DNA of 64,000 nucleotides, from the NCBI GenBank assembly GCA_002150815.3, contig NDFF03000199.1, forward strand, positions 1-64,000, read 5' to 3'. A program made the position numbers and the translations under genes. The stretch's first letter is position 1, and the number at the start of each line of letters is the position of its first letter. Origin of the DNA: Grammothele lineata. Its lineage: Eukaryota; Basidiomycota; Agaricomycetes; Polyporales; Polyporaceae. Under the pieces are notes generated by a model. The model saw only the letters and a list, made by a program, of their open reading frames with translations. It was not told where the DNA came from and ran no database searches. Shown piece after piece: positions 44,707-54,535 of the stretch.

Positions 44707-47700
44707 CTCGCAAAACATGTCCTTCGAAGTGTCCAAGAGTTCGTCCAAATACACGATCCCCATCCTTGCGCCGGACCGGGAGAATTATGTGTCGTATAAG
44801 GAGAGGTTTATCACCGCAGCGACAGCGAAGGGTCTGATGCCGTATCTCCGCGGAACAGCCCGTCGCCCGCCTTCCCCACCTCCTGTCGACCGAGAGAACC
44901 CCCATGTCCCCGGAACCACCGCTCCCACTACCGCTCCCGCTACCGCTCCCGCTACCGCACCCGCTACGACCACCCAGACCACCGGAGGGAACGCCGGCGG
45001 CGGCACCGGAGGGAATGCCGGTGGGAATGGCGCAGGGACTACCGTTACGGACCAGTACACTCACCTTACGGACGACGAGTACGCTGAGCTCGTCGAGAAG
45101 ATGGACACCAAGTTTTGTGCGTGGGAGATCAAGGAGGCCGACGCTCGCGCTCTCATCTACGAGACGCTGAGCGAAGAGCTGTTCGTCGAGGTCAAACACC
45201 TGCCGACAGCGAAGGACGTGTGGAACGCCGTCATAACGTCCTGCGAAGACAAATCAATAATGTACGCGAATGCAATCCGGACAAGGATGCAAAACCTTCG
45301 ATGCGTCGAAGGGGGAGACGTGAAGGCCCACATCCTCGCTCTTCAGAAAGAACGCCAGAACTTCGCCGCGGTGGGCGGCCGCCTCTCGGAAGAAGACTTC
45401 GTCGCGCTCGTCACCAGCAGTCTCCCCGACTCGTACCAGGCTCGAATCCAATCACTCACCGACGTCGCGCGGCTCCACAACCGCACCGTTCCTGTCGACC
45501 TCTTGGTTCTCACCCTTACCGAGGAGTACGACCGCCGCGGGATTACGGCGAAGAACACGGAGAACGCGCTTGCCGCGACGAGCAACAACGCGCCACGCAA
45601 GTGCTTCAATTGCGGCAAGACGAACCACGTTATTGCCCAGTGCTGGCATCCGGGCGGAGGGCGAGAGGGGCAAGCCCCGTGGCAGAAGAAGAAGGAAGAA
45701 GGCGGCACGAAAGCCAACGCGACCGCCGAGCAAAATAGGACTCATGCGTTCATAGCCCTGGGGAACGTCACCGAGATCCCGAAGACGACTGCAGCCGCAG
45801 CCGCAGAGAAGCCCGACGTATACATCGAAGTCTACGACAGCGGCGCTACACGTCACATCTCCCCCTATCGAGAGCGGTTCGAAAATTACACGAGACTCGA
45901 TCCCCCACGTCCTATCACAGCAGCCAACGGCGACACGTTCTACGCGATCGGCGAAGGCGACGTCCCGGTCCACATGCCCAACGGCGATGGCTCCACCACC
46001 GTCACGCTCCGCCATGTCCTTCATTCCCCAGCCATCGCGTTCGCGCTCATATCAATCCGTCGCGCGGACGAGAGCGGGTACACAACGATCTTCGAACACG
46101 GAGAATGTAGGCTTATGGAGCGCGCGACGGACGAGGTCATCGCGCGCGTTCGCGAGACGCATGGACTTTACCAGGTGGTTACGCGCCCGGTCGCGGCACT
46201 CAGCACATCGACGCGCGCGGGCGCGAACAAGACCGAGCTCGAGATTTGCGGTTTTGAAGCTCATCGTACGTTCGCGCATGCGTCCCCGAAGGCCGTCCAG
46301 GACATGATCGTCACGAAGCGCGTCGCCGGCATCAAGCTTCTACCTTGTTGCAAAGACAGGACCTGCGAAGTGTGCATCCGCGCGAAGATCTCGCGCAAGC
46401 CCGTCCCGCGCGCAGCGTCTGGTGAAAGCGAGCTGGAGCGCGGTCCGGTCCTCGAGTACGGCGATCGCTTCGACGCGGACACCTGGGACCCCGAGGCGAT
46501 TTCGTGGGGAGGTATGGCAGTTATTTTGTCCAATAAATCCTTGTGCAGGTTTTTGTGCAGGTTGGCTGTTTTACACAGGTTGAATGACGCAGGTTCACAA
46601 ATGACACAGGTTGAAATGCGCAGGTTGAGAGAAAGTTAGCAAGTCTCACAGGTTTTGAGCAACATATTTTCAAAGTCAACAGAAGTTTCATGTTTTTGGG
46701 TGATGCAGGTTGCATTCGACACAGGTTGATTTTTGACACAGGTGTGATATGTAGGTTGACTAATTGCATGATTATGTTATCCCTGAAAATGATAAGTACT
46801 TACAAAGTGATAAAAAAGTATACTTTTGTACCTAGATACATATTGATCATCTCCACTTAGGTTGCTGCACTTCTGGGAGTGGCTCCCCACTTTGCAGGTG
46901 CGCTTTGGGCGCTTTTTTTGATTTTTGAGGAGACCCCATTGGACTTATAGCGCAATCAATTCCCCACCTATTGAGGACACATTGAGTGCATTCAATTTGG
47001 ATTGTAGCCGCATTTTTGACCCACCTAATGCACCTGTAATAGGTGGGCTAGTACCGGTTTACTAGCAGGGGGCTCAATAGGGCATAGGTTCGCATCAAAT
47101 GTGGAATAGCTCTTGCACTTTTGATGTCCCCCATGCGCGAAGGGGCGCGTTTGAAAGGTGTGTTCAAGGGCTTTAAAACGCGACCTTTCACGAGAGAATC
47201 CGTCCATGCGTTCCCAAGATAGGGTATCTGCTCCTCCTGGGTAGCATTAGGGGGAGCAGGTGTATCTCGGGCCAATGTGGACGGATTCTGGCCGTCTATT
47301 TTGTGTTTTGTGCGCATTTGTAAGTACTATTAAGGGGGATACACGCGCTGACCCACGCATTTGATATGCACCCCCAGGAGGGGGTAAAACCCTCCCCATC
47401 CACCATACAGGGGAGATCTATCTTCCTCAGTTCTCATCTGTTTCCCTTCGTTTTTGCTGTAGCTTGTAGTGCTTATCATTCACAATCTAGGACATCAAAC
47501 GCGCCGAAGATGCATTGTCATATCATTGTATGGTGAGTACAGTGATGGCTCAGCCACAGCTACTTTTCCTCATCCATATCTCTACCAAATCCTGCCCGAT
47601 TAGCTTCAAATAAGTTTCCCCTTGTACTGTGGATCCATGCAGTAAATATCTTGATGCCACCATTGCAGTTAAAATAACCCATGCCCCCCTAAACATATGT

Positions 47701-50700
47701 GCTCCTCCTGTGGTACATCACCTATAACTTCAGTTCAGGAATAGGTATGGACAAGCGGTTTTCTGTAGCTTGTTTGGGTGTAATCAGACTATGTTTCCAA
47801 TGATTCATATTTCTTATCAACCTCAGTATGAAACCCTGAGATCCTTATCAGTTTTAAAATGTCCACCTTCACCATACATGTACATGACATTCGATTATAC
47901 TGCAAATACCCGGAAATGAGACCGACTAATAGTGCCTACAAGATGCAAAAAGAATGAAGAGAAACGGTGGAGAAATGAGGGAGTAGCATTGAAATGTTCT
48001 GGCCAGAGGCTCAGCCACAGCAGATGTGCACACGGAATGCTGTATTCTTCCTCACAACAAACCACCCACATCTCACCTTAGCCCCTCCCTCCCACCCTTC
48101 CATTCATGTAAATATCTTCCCTACTGTTTTTTTGGTCGCTGATTATGTTGTAATCATCTGATTTTTTGTCTGGGGCTTCGATCTTTCTCCATGGGTGTTT
48201 TGGTGAGTACCTACCGCATTTGGAAGGTGCAGGCTGCCTAGCTGATAAGGGCCTTATAAGACATCGCACCATCCGATTGTAATGAAACTTGGGGAATACA
48301 TAGGAGGAAAAAGCATGTAAGTGATAAAAGAAACCGCTTGTTGATAGGTGTAGCGGTTGCTGAGATATAGCATGTTCTCCTCCTATATGGGGTGAGGAGG
48401 AGAACATGTATGCCCTGTTATTATGTGACATGTTATGGATATTCTGAGTGGTAAAACTGCTTGAACTTTGTGAGTAAAATCAGTGTACAAAGTATGGAAA
48501 TGCCTGGGTAATTGTCAAAGGCACTAGACATAGATGAAGAGAGAGTGGGCTGTAAACAGTATTCTCTACTTGGAGGCACTAGCCTGGGAAAATCTATATG
48601 CGTTTATACTATCCCTGGATGGGTTTGAATACATGTACAAAGTGCAGAAGAATGAAGTGAAACGAGCCAGAACTGAGGGAGATAATCCTCCCTAGCCTGG
48701 TGAAAGGGGGAGGATTACCCTCTCTCCCTACGGTGCAAATCTCAAGTGCGCACCAGCGCGCATATCCCCCTTAATAGTAATCTTCAAGGCGCACAGAACA
48801 CAAAAAGAACGGCCAAAATCCGTCCACATTTGCCCAAGATACACCTGCTTCCCCTGGTGCTACCCAGGAGGAGCAGATACCCTATCTTGGGAACGCATGG
48901 ATGGATTCTCTCGCGAAAGGTCGCGTTTTAAAGCCCTTGAACACACCTTTCAAACGCGCCCCTTTGCGCGCAGGGGACATAAAAATTGCAAGAGCTATTC
49001 CACATTTGATGTGAACCTATGCCCTACTGAGCCCCCTGCTAGTAAACAAGCACTAGCCCACCTATTACGGGTGCATTAGGTGGGTCAAAAATGCGGCTAC
49101 AATCTGCATTGAATGCACCTAATGCGCCCCCAATAGGTAGGGAACTGATCGAGCTATAAGTTCAATGGGGTCTCCCCAAAAACCAAAAAAAGCGCCCAAA
49201 GCGCACCTGCAAAGTGGGGAGCCACTCCTAAAAGTGCAGCAGAACTTACAGATATTATCTGCAGAGAAGCTAATCCTTGTTTTTACTATTGAATTCAAAC
49301 TTAGTTGCCTTATCATATTCAAACCTGCAAAAACCTAAACGTATCACACCAACCTACGTGCATTTGAACCTGTGTCAAATTGACACAAACCAATTGAGTC
49401 TGCAGCAAGCAGCTGACCTGTATTTGCCAACCTGTGCATGTTTTCAACCTGTGTCAATGTAAAGAAACACACAACAGAACCTGTGTCAAAATGAAAAACA
49501 CACCATGCAACCTGCGTGTTTTTTTAAAAACTATGTCAACCTGCGTCAAAACATGTACTCTTTATTATCTAGACAAAATAACAGCCACAGGGAGGCAACA
49601 AGTACGCCGTCGCGTACGTCGATCGCGCGACTCGATACGAGCACGGATACTTCCTCAAAGCGAAGAGCGACACGGCCCAGACGTATAAAGACCTCGAAGC
49701 CGAAGTGGAGACCCAGGCTGGGAAGCGCATCAAATGGCTGAACACCGATAATGGTACAGAGTTTACCGTTCTCGAACCGTACCTCAAGTCGCGCGGCACA
49801 CATTTTTCAGCGTCCGCCCCGTACACCCCAGAGCAGAACGGCCTCGCGGAGCGCGCACACCGCACGCACCGCGAGCGCGTGGCGGCCATCCTAGACGACT
49901 CGAAACTCCCCACAGCGCTCTGGCCGTATGCTTTCAAGTACGCTATCTACGTGAAGAACCGGAGCGCGAACAGCGCGCTTGGTGGGATGACGCCTTACCA
50001 GGCCCGGTTCGGAAGCGTACCGGACTGCAGGGGGCTCCGGCCCTGGGGATGTCCGGTGTGGGTTCGGAGGGAGAAGCACGAAACGCAGGGAGCGAAGCTC
50101 GGGCCACGCGCAGACGAGGGGAAATTCATCGGATTCAGCGAAGCTCACAAGGATTCGATCTACGTCTACTGGCCCGACCGGAAGAAGGTGACCATCGACC
50201 GGAACTACGTCTTCGACGACTCCAAGATCTTCTCCCATGCCGGCGATAGGAGCGAGGGGGCGAGGGATGGAACCGAGGAGGTGGCGAGCACTCCTGACGC
50301 CGTCACGGTCGAAGCCACGTCGGGCGACCCTGTCCCCCACATCGCGCCAGCTCTTCCCCCCGCACCTGAACCTCTCGTCCCTGCCCCAGCTCCTGCTCCC
50401 GTACCCGATGCCGACGCGACGAACGACGACACCGACGACACAGCCACCGAGTCAGGCGCCGGAGACGAAGTCGAAGGCGAGGCCGCGCGCGAGGATAACG
50501 CAGAGGGCGACCCTCGCAGCGATGGAGAGAATGAACGAGAAGAGATAGTGGTAGAGGAGGCGCCAGAGGAAGTTCCCGCAGGGCGCGGGCAGAGGACGAA
50601 GAAACCTTCGGCGTACGCGCGGAGGTTGCAGGATGGAGAAGGAACGGTGGACGGACGCGCGCGACGTTCCGTGAAGTTCCCGCGCGGCATGATGCCGGGG

Positions 50701-52410
50701 GACATCATGGGAGCGATCGCAGCGCTCGAGACGGCTGTGGAGGACGAGAGAGAGGAGGACGAGTTCCAGCGAGAGTGGAGCGCTCCGGGAGAGGCTCATG
50801 ACTGGGGTACGTACCACGCGCTCGCGACCACAGGGCCTGTCGGTAACGACCCCGCGAACCTGAACGAGGCCCGCGCATCCCCGGAATGGCCGGAGTGGGA
50901 GAAGGCGATCGAAGTCGAGATGGATAACCTGCGCGCGCACGGTACGTTCGAGCTGGTCAAGCTCCCGCCTGGCGCGCACGTCATAGGAAGCCGCCTTGTC
51001 TTCCACGCGAAGGGCGATGCGACAGGAGCAGTCACGCAATTCAAGGTTCGCGTCGTCGCGCAAGGTTTTGGTCAAATCCCAGGACTCGAATACGGCGAGA
51101 CGTTCGCGCCTACGGCTAAGCTAAGTTCGCTACGCCTCATGATCGCCCTCGCCGCTCGGTATGACTGGGACATCATCCAACTCGACGTCAAGAGCGCCTA
51201 TCTCAATGGCGAGCTCGACGAGGTAATTTACATGCGTCAGCCTCCAGGTACCGCACGCCCCGGCGAAGAACACCTCGTATGCAAGCTGAAGAAGACCCTC
51301 TACGGTCTGAAGCAGGCCGGGCGCGGTTGGTACCACACGCTCCTCGACGCGATGACGACGCTGGGGATGACGCGCAGCCAGACCGACCACGCGAGTTTCT
51401 ACCGGCACGAAAAAGACCAGCTCCTCCTCGTCGGCACGATTGTGGACGACATGCTCGTGACAGGCGACACCGGCCTTCTTGGCCACTTCCGCGTCGGGAT
51501 CAAGAAGCGATTCACAATCACCGACCAGGGAGACATGGGATGGTTCATCGGGATCGAGGTCGTGCGCGACCGCGAGACCGGCACCATCCGACTTGCGCAG
51601 CGAGCAGCGATCGACGGTGTCGCGCGGAAGCTTCACCTCCAGGGGGCGAAGCACGTTTCGACGCCGCTGGCCTTAGGGAGCGTGTTGAATCGCGAGCAGT
51701 GTCCTACGACCGCGGAGGCCCGAGCGGACATGGAGGGCGTGCCGTACAGAGAGGGCGTGGGGTCGCTCATGTACCTGGCCGTCGGAACGCGCCCGGACAT
51801 TTCGTTCGCGGTGCTGAGACTGGCTCAGTATATGTCTAACCCGGGGCGCGCGCATTGGGAGGCACTCAAGCGCGTCGTGCGCTACCTCATGGCTACGCGC
51901 GAGCATTGGTTGGTATACGGCGAGAAGTCAGACGGGCTGGCAGGGTTCACGGACGCCGATTGGGGTACGACAGACGACGCGCGGCACTCATACTGCGGAC
52001 ATTTCTTCCAGCTCGACGGTGGCGCGGTCTCGTGGTCAGCGAAGAAGCAAAACGTGATCGCCCTCTCCTCGACCGAGGCCGAGTACATCGGGACGACGCA
52101 CGCAGGCAAGGAGGCGATTTGGTTGCGCAACCTACTCGCGGAGCTCGTCCACCCCGACGTCGGCAAACACCCCGTTCGGCTCTACACGGACAACAAATCC
52201 GCTATGGACCTCGCGAAGAATAACGCCTTCCATGCGAGGACCAAGCATATCGCCATCCGGTACCACTGGATCCGGGAAGCGGTCGAGCGCGGGGAGATCG
52301 CGCTAGGTTATCGGCGGACTGAAGACCAGCCGGCGGATTTGTTCACGAAGCCGCACGCCCGTGCTCGTCTGCAACACCTGTCCGCGCTCGTCGGACTGCG
52401 CGCGCTTTGA
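44696..52410 (+). CDS. copia gag-pol polyprotein, interrupted by nested insertion (segments 44696-46512 and 49596-52410)
   Basis: The two segments add to 4,632 nt, an exact multiple of three, coding for about 1,540 residues. ATG 44696 lies in the primer-binding site; ATG 44717 has the better context and may be the real start. Gag has a Pro/Ala/Thr repeat tract (about 44920-44970) and the CCHC knuckle CFNCGKTNHVIAQC (about 45602-45643). Protease active site is DSGATRHIS (about 45836). Integrase has HRTFAH and CEVC of the zinc finger, then DADTW, TDNGTEF and NGLAE as the D-D-E residues. The nested element sits between the first and second catalytic Asp. Reverse transcriptase has QLDVKSAYLNG and IVDDM where YVDDM is usual. 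RNase H has FTDADWG, SSTEAEY and YTDNKSA. The stop TGA is 52408-52410. As it stands the polyprotein ends within the insertion, so the copy is not autonomous. Confidence 0.92.
46507..46512. repeat. target-site duplication GGGAGG, left copy of nested element
   Basis: GGGAGG precedes the nested element and is repeated at 49590-49595. Removing 46513-49595 leaves one copy and restores the integrase frame (SWGG followed by NKYAVAYVD), which proves the borders to within a base or two. Confidence 0.85.
46513..47412 (+). repeat. left arm of nested foldback element
   Basis: Inverted partner of 48690-49589. The inner part (about 46860-47345) is well conserved with its partner, for example TAAGTACTATTAAGGGGGAT on the left against ATCCCCCTTAATAGTAATCT on the right. 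The outer part consists of repeated AGGTTG-type motifs. The inner limit is approximate because similarity fades gradually. Confidence 0.75.
47413..48689. other. central unique region of nested element
   Basis: About 1.3 kb, AT-rich. The longest frame is about 117 codons on the minus strand (48078-48431) without recognisable content. Nothing indicates a transposase or captured host gene. Confidence 0.5.
48690..49589 (-). repeat. right arm of nested foldback element
   Basis: Inverted counterpart of the left arm. It carries the same short blocks in reverse, including the CACCTATTAnnGGTGCATTAGG-type spacer and the CTTTCAAACGCGCCCCTTTG block (about 48945-48965), and ends with AACCTGTGTCAA-type subterminal motifs (49330-49550) before the terminal repeat. 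Single-base differences and small indels from the left arm are frequent, so the arms were not recently copied from one another. Confidence 0.75.
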
Positions 52411-52417
52411 GGGGGCG
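52407..52417 (+). other. polypurine tract before the 3' LTR
   Basis: TTGAGGGGGCG abuts the 3' LTR and includes the G-rich run used to prime plus-strand synthesis. It overlaps the gag-pol stop codon at 52408-52410. The same 11 bases occur again inside the LTR 23 bp further on. Confidence 0.6.
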
Positions 52418-52922
52418 TGTTGAGGTTAGATTGAGGGGGCGCGCACGTAGATGCACGGGCAGAGCGTGCGCGCATGGTAGGCAAAGCGGCGCGCGTCGAG
52501 CGGGGCTCGCGCGGCGTTCGATATTTCTCCTTCCTTATACGGAGCGGTTAGCGCTCAACGGGCACTCTACGATATTTTGCTTCCGTTCCATACACATTTG
52601 GTTCCGTCTCTTCAGATTTGATTCCGCTACTGTACAGTTCTTCTCGGCGAGCCCCGGAGGGCTCAGCCTCCCGTCCGGTACACTAAAACGGCGCGTCCAG
52701 CGCTAACTCACCTCACGCGTTCATTGTACGGAACCGTGAGGTGAGCTTCCTAACTTCTTCCGATCTGCGATCCGTAGCTTACGTTTATTTGTACAGACTT
52801 ATAAGTCTTTTACTTAGGTTAGCAGAAATACACTCACGCGTTCATTGTACGGAACCGTGAGACTTATAAGTCTTTTACTTAGCGCGTCCCTCTTTCAATC
52901 GTCCCGCGCCATAACCTTAAGA
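52418..52922 (+). repeat. 3' LTR of the copia element
   Basis: 505 bp, aligned base for base with the 5' LTR at an offset of 8,231; no difference was seen in a line-by-line comparison. It is followed by the second CCGGG duplication at 52923-52927 and then by the rest of the F-box exon. Confidence 0.93.
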
Positions 52923-54535
52923 CCGGGCTTGCGCGCTCGTATGCCACGACTGGCTCCCTCGGGCTCGCTTTCAGATGTACGACCGCGTGACGCTGAACAG
53001 TAACTTGAAGATAAGACAATTTGAACGGACAATCACAGACTCTGAAGAGCTTGGATCGCTCGTACGCCACCTCTTCTTCCACGTTGACAATCGACGCACT
53101 CTGCACGACTCGGAGGTTTCACCTGCGGACGGAGACCTAACAACCAACCCGCGGAATATCCTTTTCGACAGCAGCGCTGCCAACCTCCTATCCAACGTCC
53201 AGAGCATGCTATTTACGTCCCTCTTCTGGACTGGCCCCCAATATTCATTATCTCCTTTCATACGGACGTTTGCGATATGTCGCTCTCTACGAAGGCTGCA
53301 TTTTCGGACGGTTGCCTTCCGCTCGCTCGCTGAGCTCGTCAAGACCGTCTGGTTGTTCCCTCACATACATAGCCTGGAGCTGCAGCACTGCCTCGGGACG
53401 CGATTGTCGAAGGACTATAATCTCGATGATTGCGAATATCCGGACAAGTGTTGGAACCTTGGGCAGCTCAGAGTATGTGTACATTCCCGCTCTTTACATC
53501 AGCCTACATGGGAGTCTCGTCGGAACGTATATATGCATACATTTCATAGATCTTATCTACCCACATGGAAGACAGGTTGTTGAGGTATCTGGGCCGCAAT
53601 GTGACATACCTCAGCATAAATCCAATTGTAGGCCATGCGATGCTCCATGGTGACCTTGGTGAGTGAGATGATCGCTGTATAGTATTCCACTGCTCAACCC
53701 ATATCATTAGGGCTCTCCGCCTGCCCTAAACTCGAGGAGCTCGATATAATGAGGATTCACGATGACGAGGCCTGGGTTTCCTGGCTTGCACGAAGTCTGG
53801 CGTCAGCTGCATCGCCGTCAAGTCTAAAAGTGCTGTCCGTGAGGCACTATTACACGGGTCCAAAGCTGGACACAATGATCGAGCTCTGGACGAAGCACGG
53901 GCTGGAGTCCATCCTTTCCGAGGGGAGCTTTCCCAACCTCCGGCGAGTCAGCCTCACGATCGTCTGGCACGGTGACAGTGCTAGCGATGACGACAAGCAA
54001 TATTGGTTCGATCCTCTTCGCTCGCTTTTCCCGCGCCTTCATGCTCGCGGGATTTATGAATGGAGCATGGTGTGATACTAGGGGTGAGTTCTTCTGCGCT
54101 TTTTATCGTCGCTGCAAGCTGATATACGATTTGGTGCGTACTAGGTTTTGAACTCGTTTCGTGGGATTGGGAGATAAATAATCGCATTACTATGCAGTGG
54201 GGAAGCAACGAAGTCTTGCGTGGTTTGATGCTCGTCTGCATTGTCTCTTTCGAAGCCCATCACCATCTCTCTTGCATGCTCGAGTTTTCATGTGTAAATC
54301 AACGCGTGCTGCTGGTGACAGTTCGAATTCTGAAACGAGGAACGACAGAGGCTCAGGACGTCACCCCAGTCACGATGGAAATGAGTCACGTGGCCGGAAG
54401 GACGCGTCGCGTCACGCGTTTGAGTCTGTCTCTGGTGGCTGGGGCAGGCAATAGTCCGAGTCGTAGCTTGTCTCTCTGCCCTATCCCAGGCCCATCTGCC
54501 TACTCTGCTGCACGACCAATACCTCTGATAACGCC

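Larger units (their letters stand above)
46513..49589. mobile_element. 3,077 bp foldback-like DNA element nested in copia integrase
   Basis: Ends are 18 bp terminal inverted repeats matching at 16 positions: TATGGCAGTTATTTTGTC on the left and TGTGGCTGTTATTTTGTC read inward from the right. Arms of about 0.9 kb (46513-47412 and 48690-49589) are related in inverted orientation, leaving a central AT-rich part of about 1.3 kb. The outer 300 bp at each end are packed with CACAGGTTG/GCAGGTTG-like subterminal motifs in opposite orientation. Only short open frames exist and none looks like a transposase, so it must be mobilised in trans. Base composition is distinctly more AT-rich than the host genes. 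The superfamily could not be assigned: a 6 bp duplication does not fit hAT (8) or Mutator (9-10) well. Confidence 0.85.
44187..52922 (+). mobile_element. Ty1/copia LTR retrotransposon, recent insertion
   Basis: An 8,736 bp element with 505 bp LTRs, 5 bp target duplication CCGGG, a primer-binding site, one gag-pol frame in copia order (gag, protease, integrase, reverse transcriptase, RNase H) and a purine tract before the 3' LTR. Without the 3,083 bp nested insertion and its duplicated target the element is about 5.65 kb, normal for copia. The LTRs look identical over their whole length by eye, which points to a very recent insertion. The coding frame is free of stop codons on both sides of the nested insertion. 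The element lies in the same orientation as the F-box gene it interrupts. Confidence 0.95.
44087..54075 (+). pseudogene. F-box/LRR-like protein gene interrupted by a nested retrotransposon
   Basis: The 5' part is 44087-44186 (MERAVPLDIWYSVIDAANE...) and the 3' part resumes at 52928. Skipping the retrotransposon and one CCGGG copy joins the frame exactly: codon G|CT gives Ala and the reading continues CALVCHDWLPRARFQMYDRV. The joined stretch is a typical basidiomycete F-box (PLDIW ... CALVCHDWLPRAR). Downstream come the usual hydrophobic repeats of this family: FIRTFAICRSLRRLHFRT, LFPHIHSLELQHC, then after introns near 53470 and 53655 LSACPKLEELDIMRIHDDE and FPNLRRVSLTIVW, ending at TGA 54073-54075. 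F-box proteins recruit substrates to SCF ubiquitin ligases. The 8.7 kb insertion inside the F-box should abolish function in this allele. Apart from that the gene shows no decay that I could see. Confidence 0.8.

Noticed and set aside
48078..48431. 117 codon frame in the nested foldback element as a possible transposase
   Set aside because: Too short, no catalytic pattern, and not conserved in position relative to the arms; the element is treated as non-autonomous.
54300..54340. B-box-like GTTCGAATTC considered as part of a tRNA gene
   Set aside because: No matching A box, acceptor stem or cloverleaf could be built around it.
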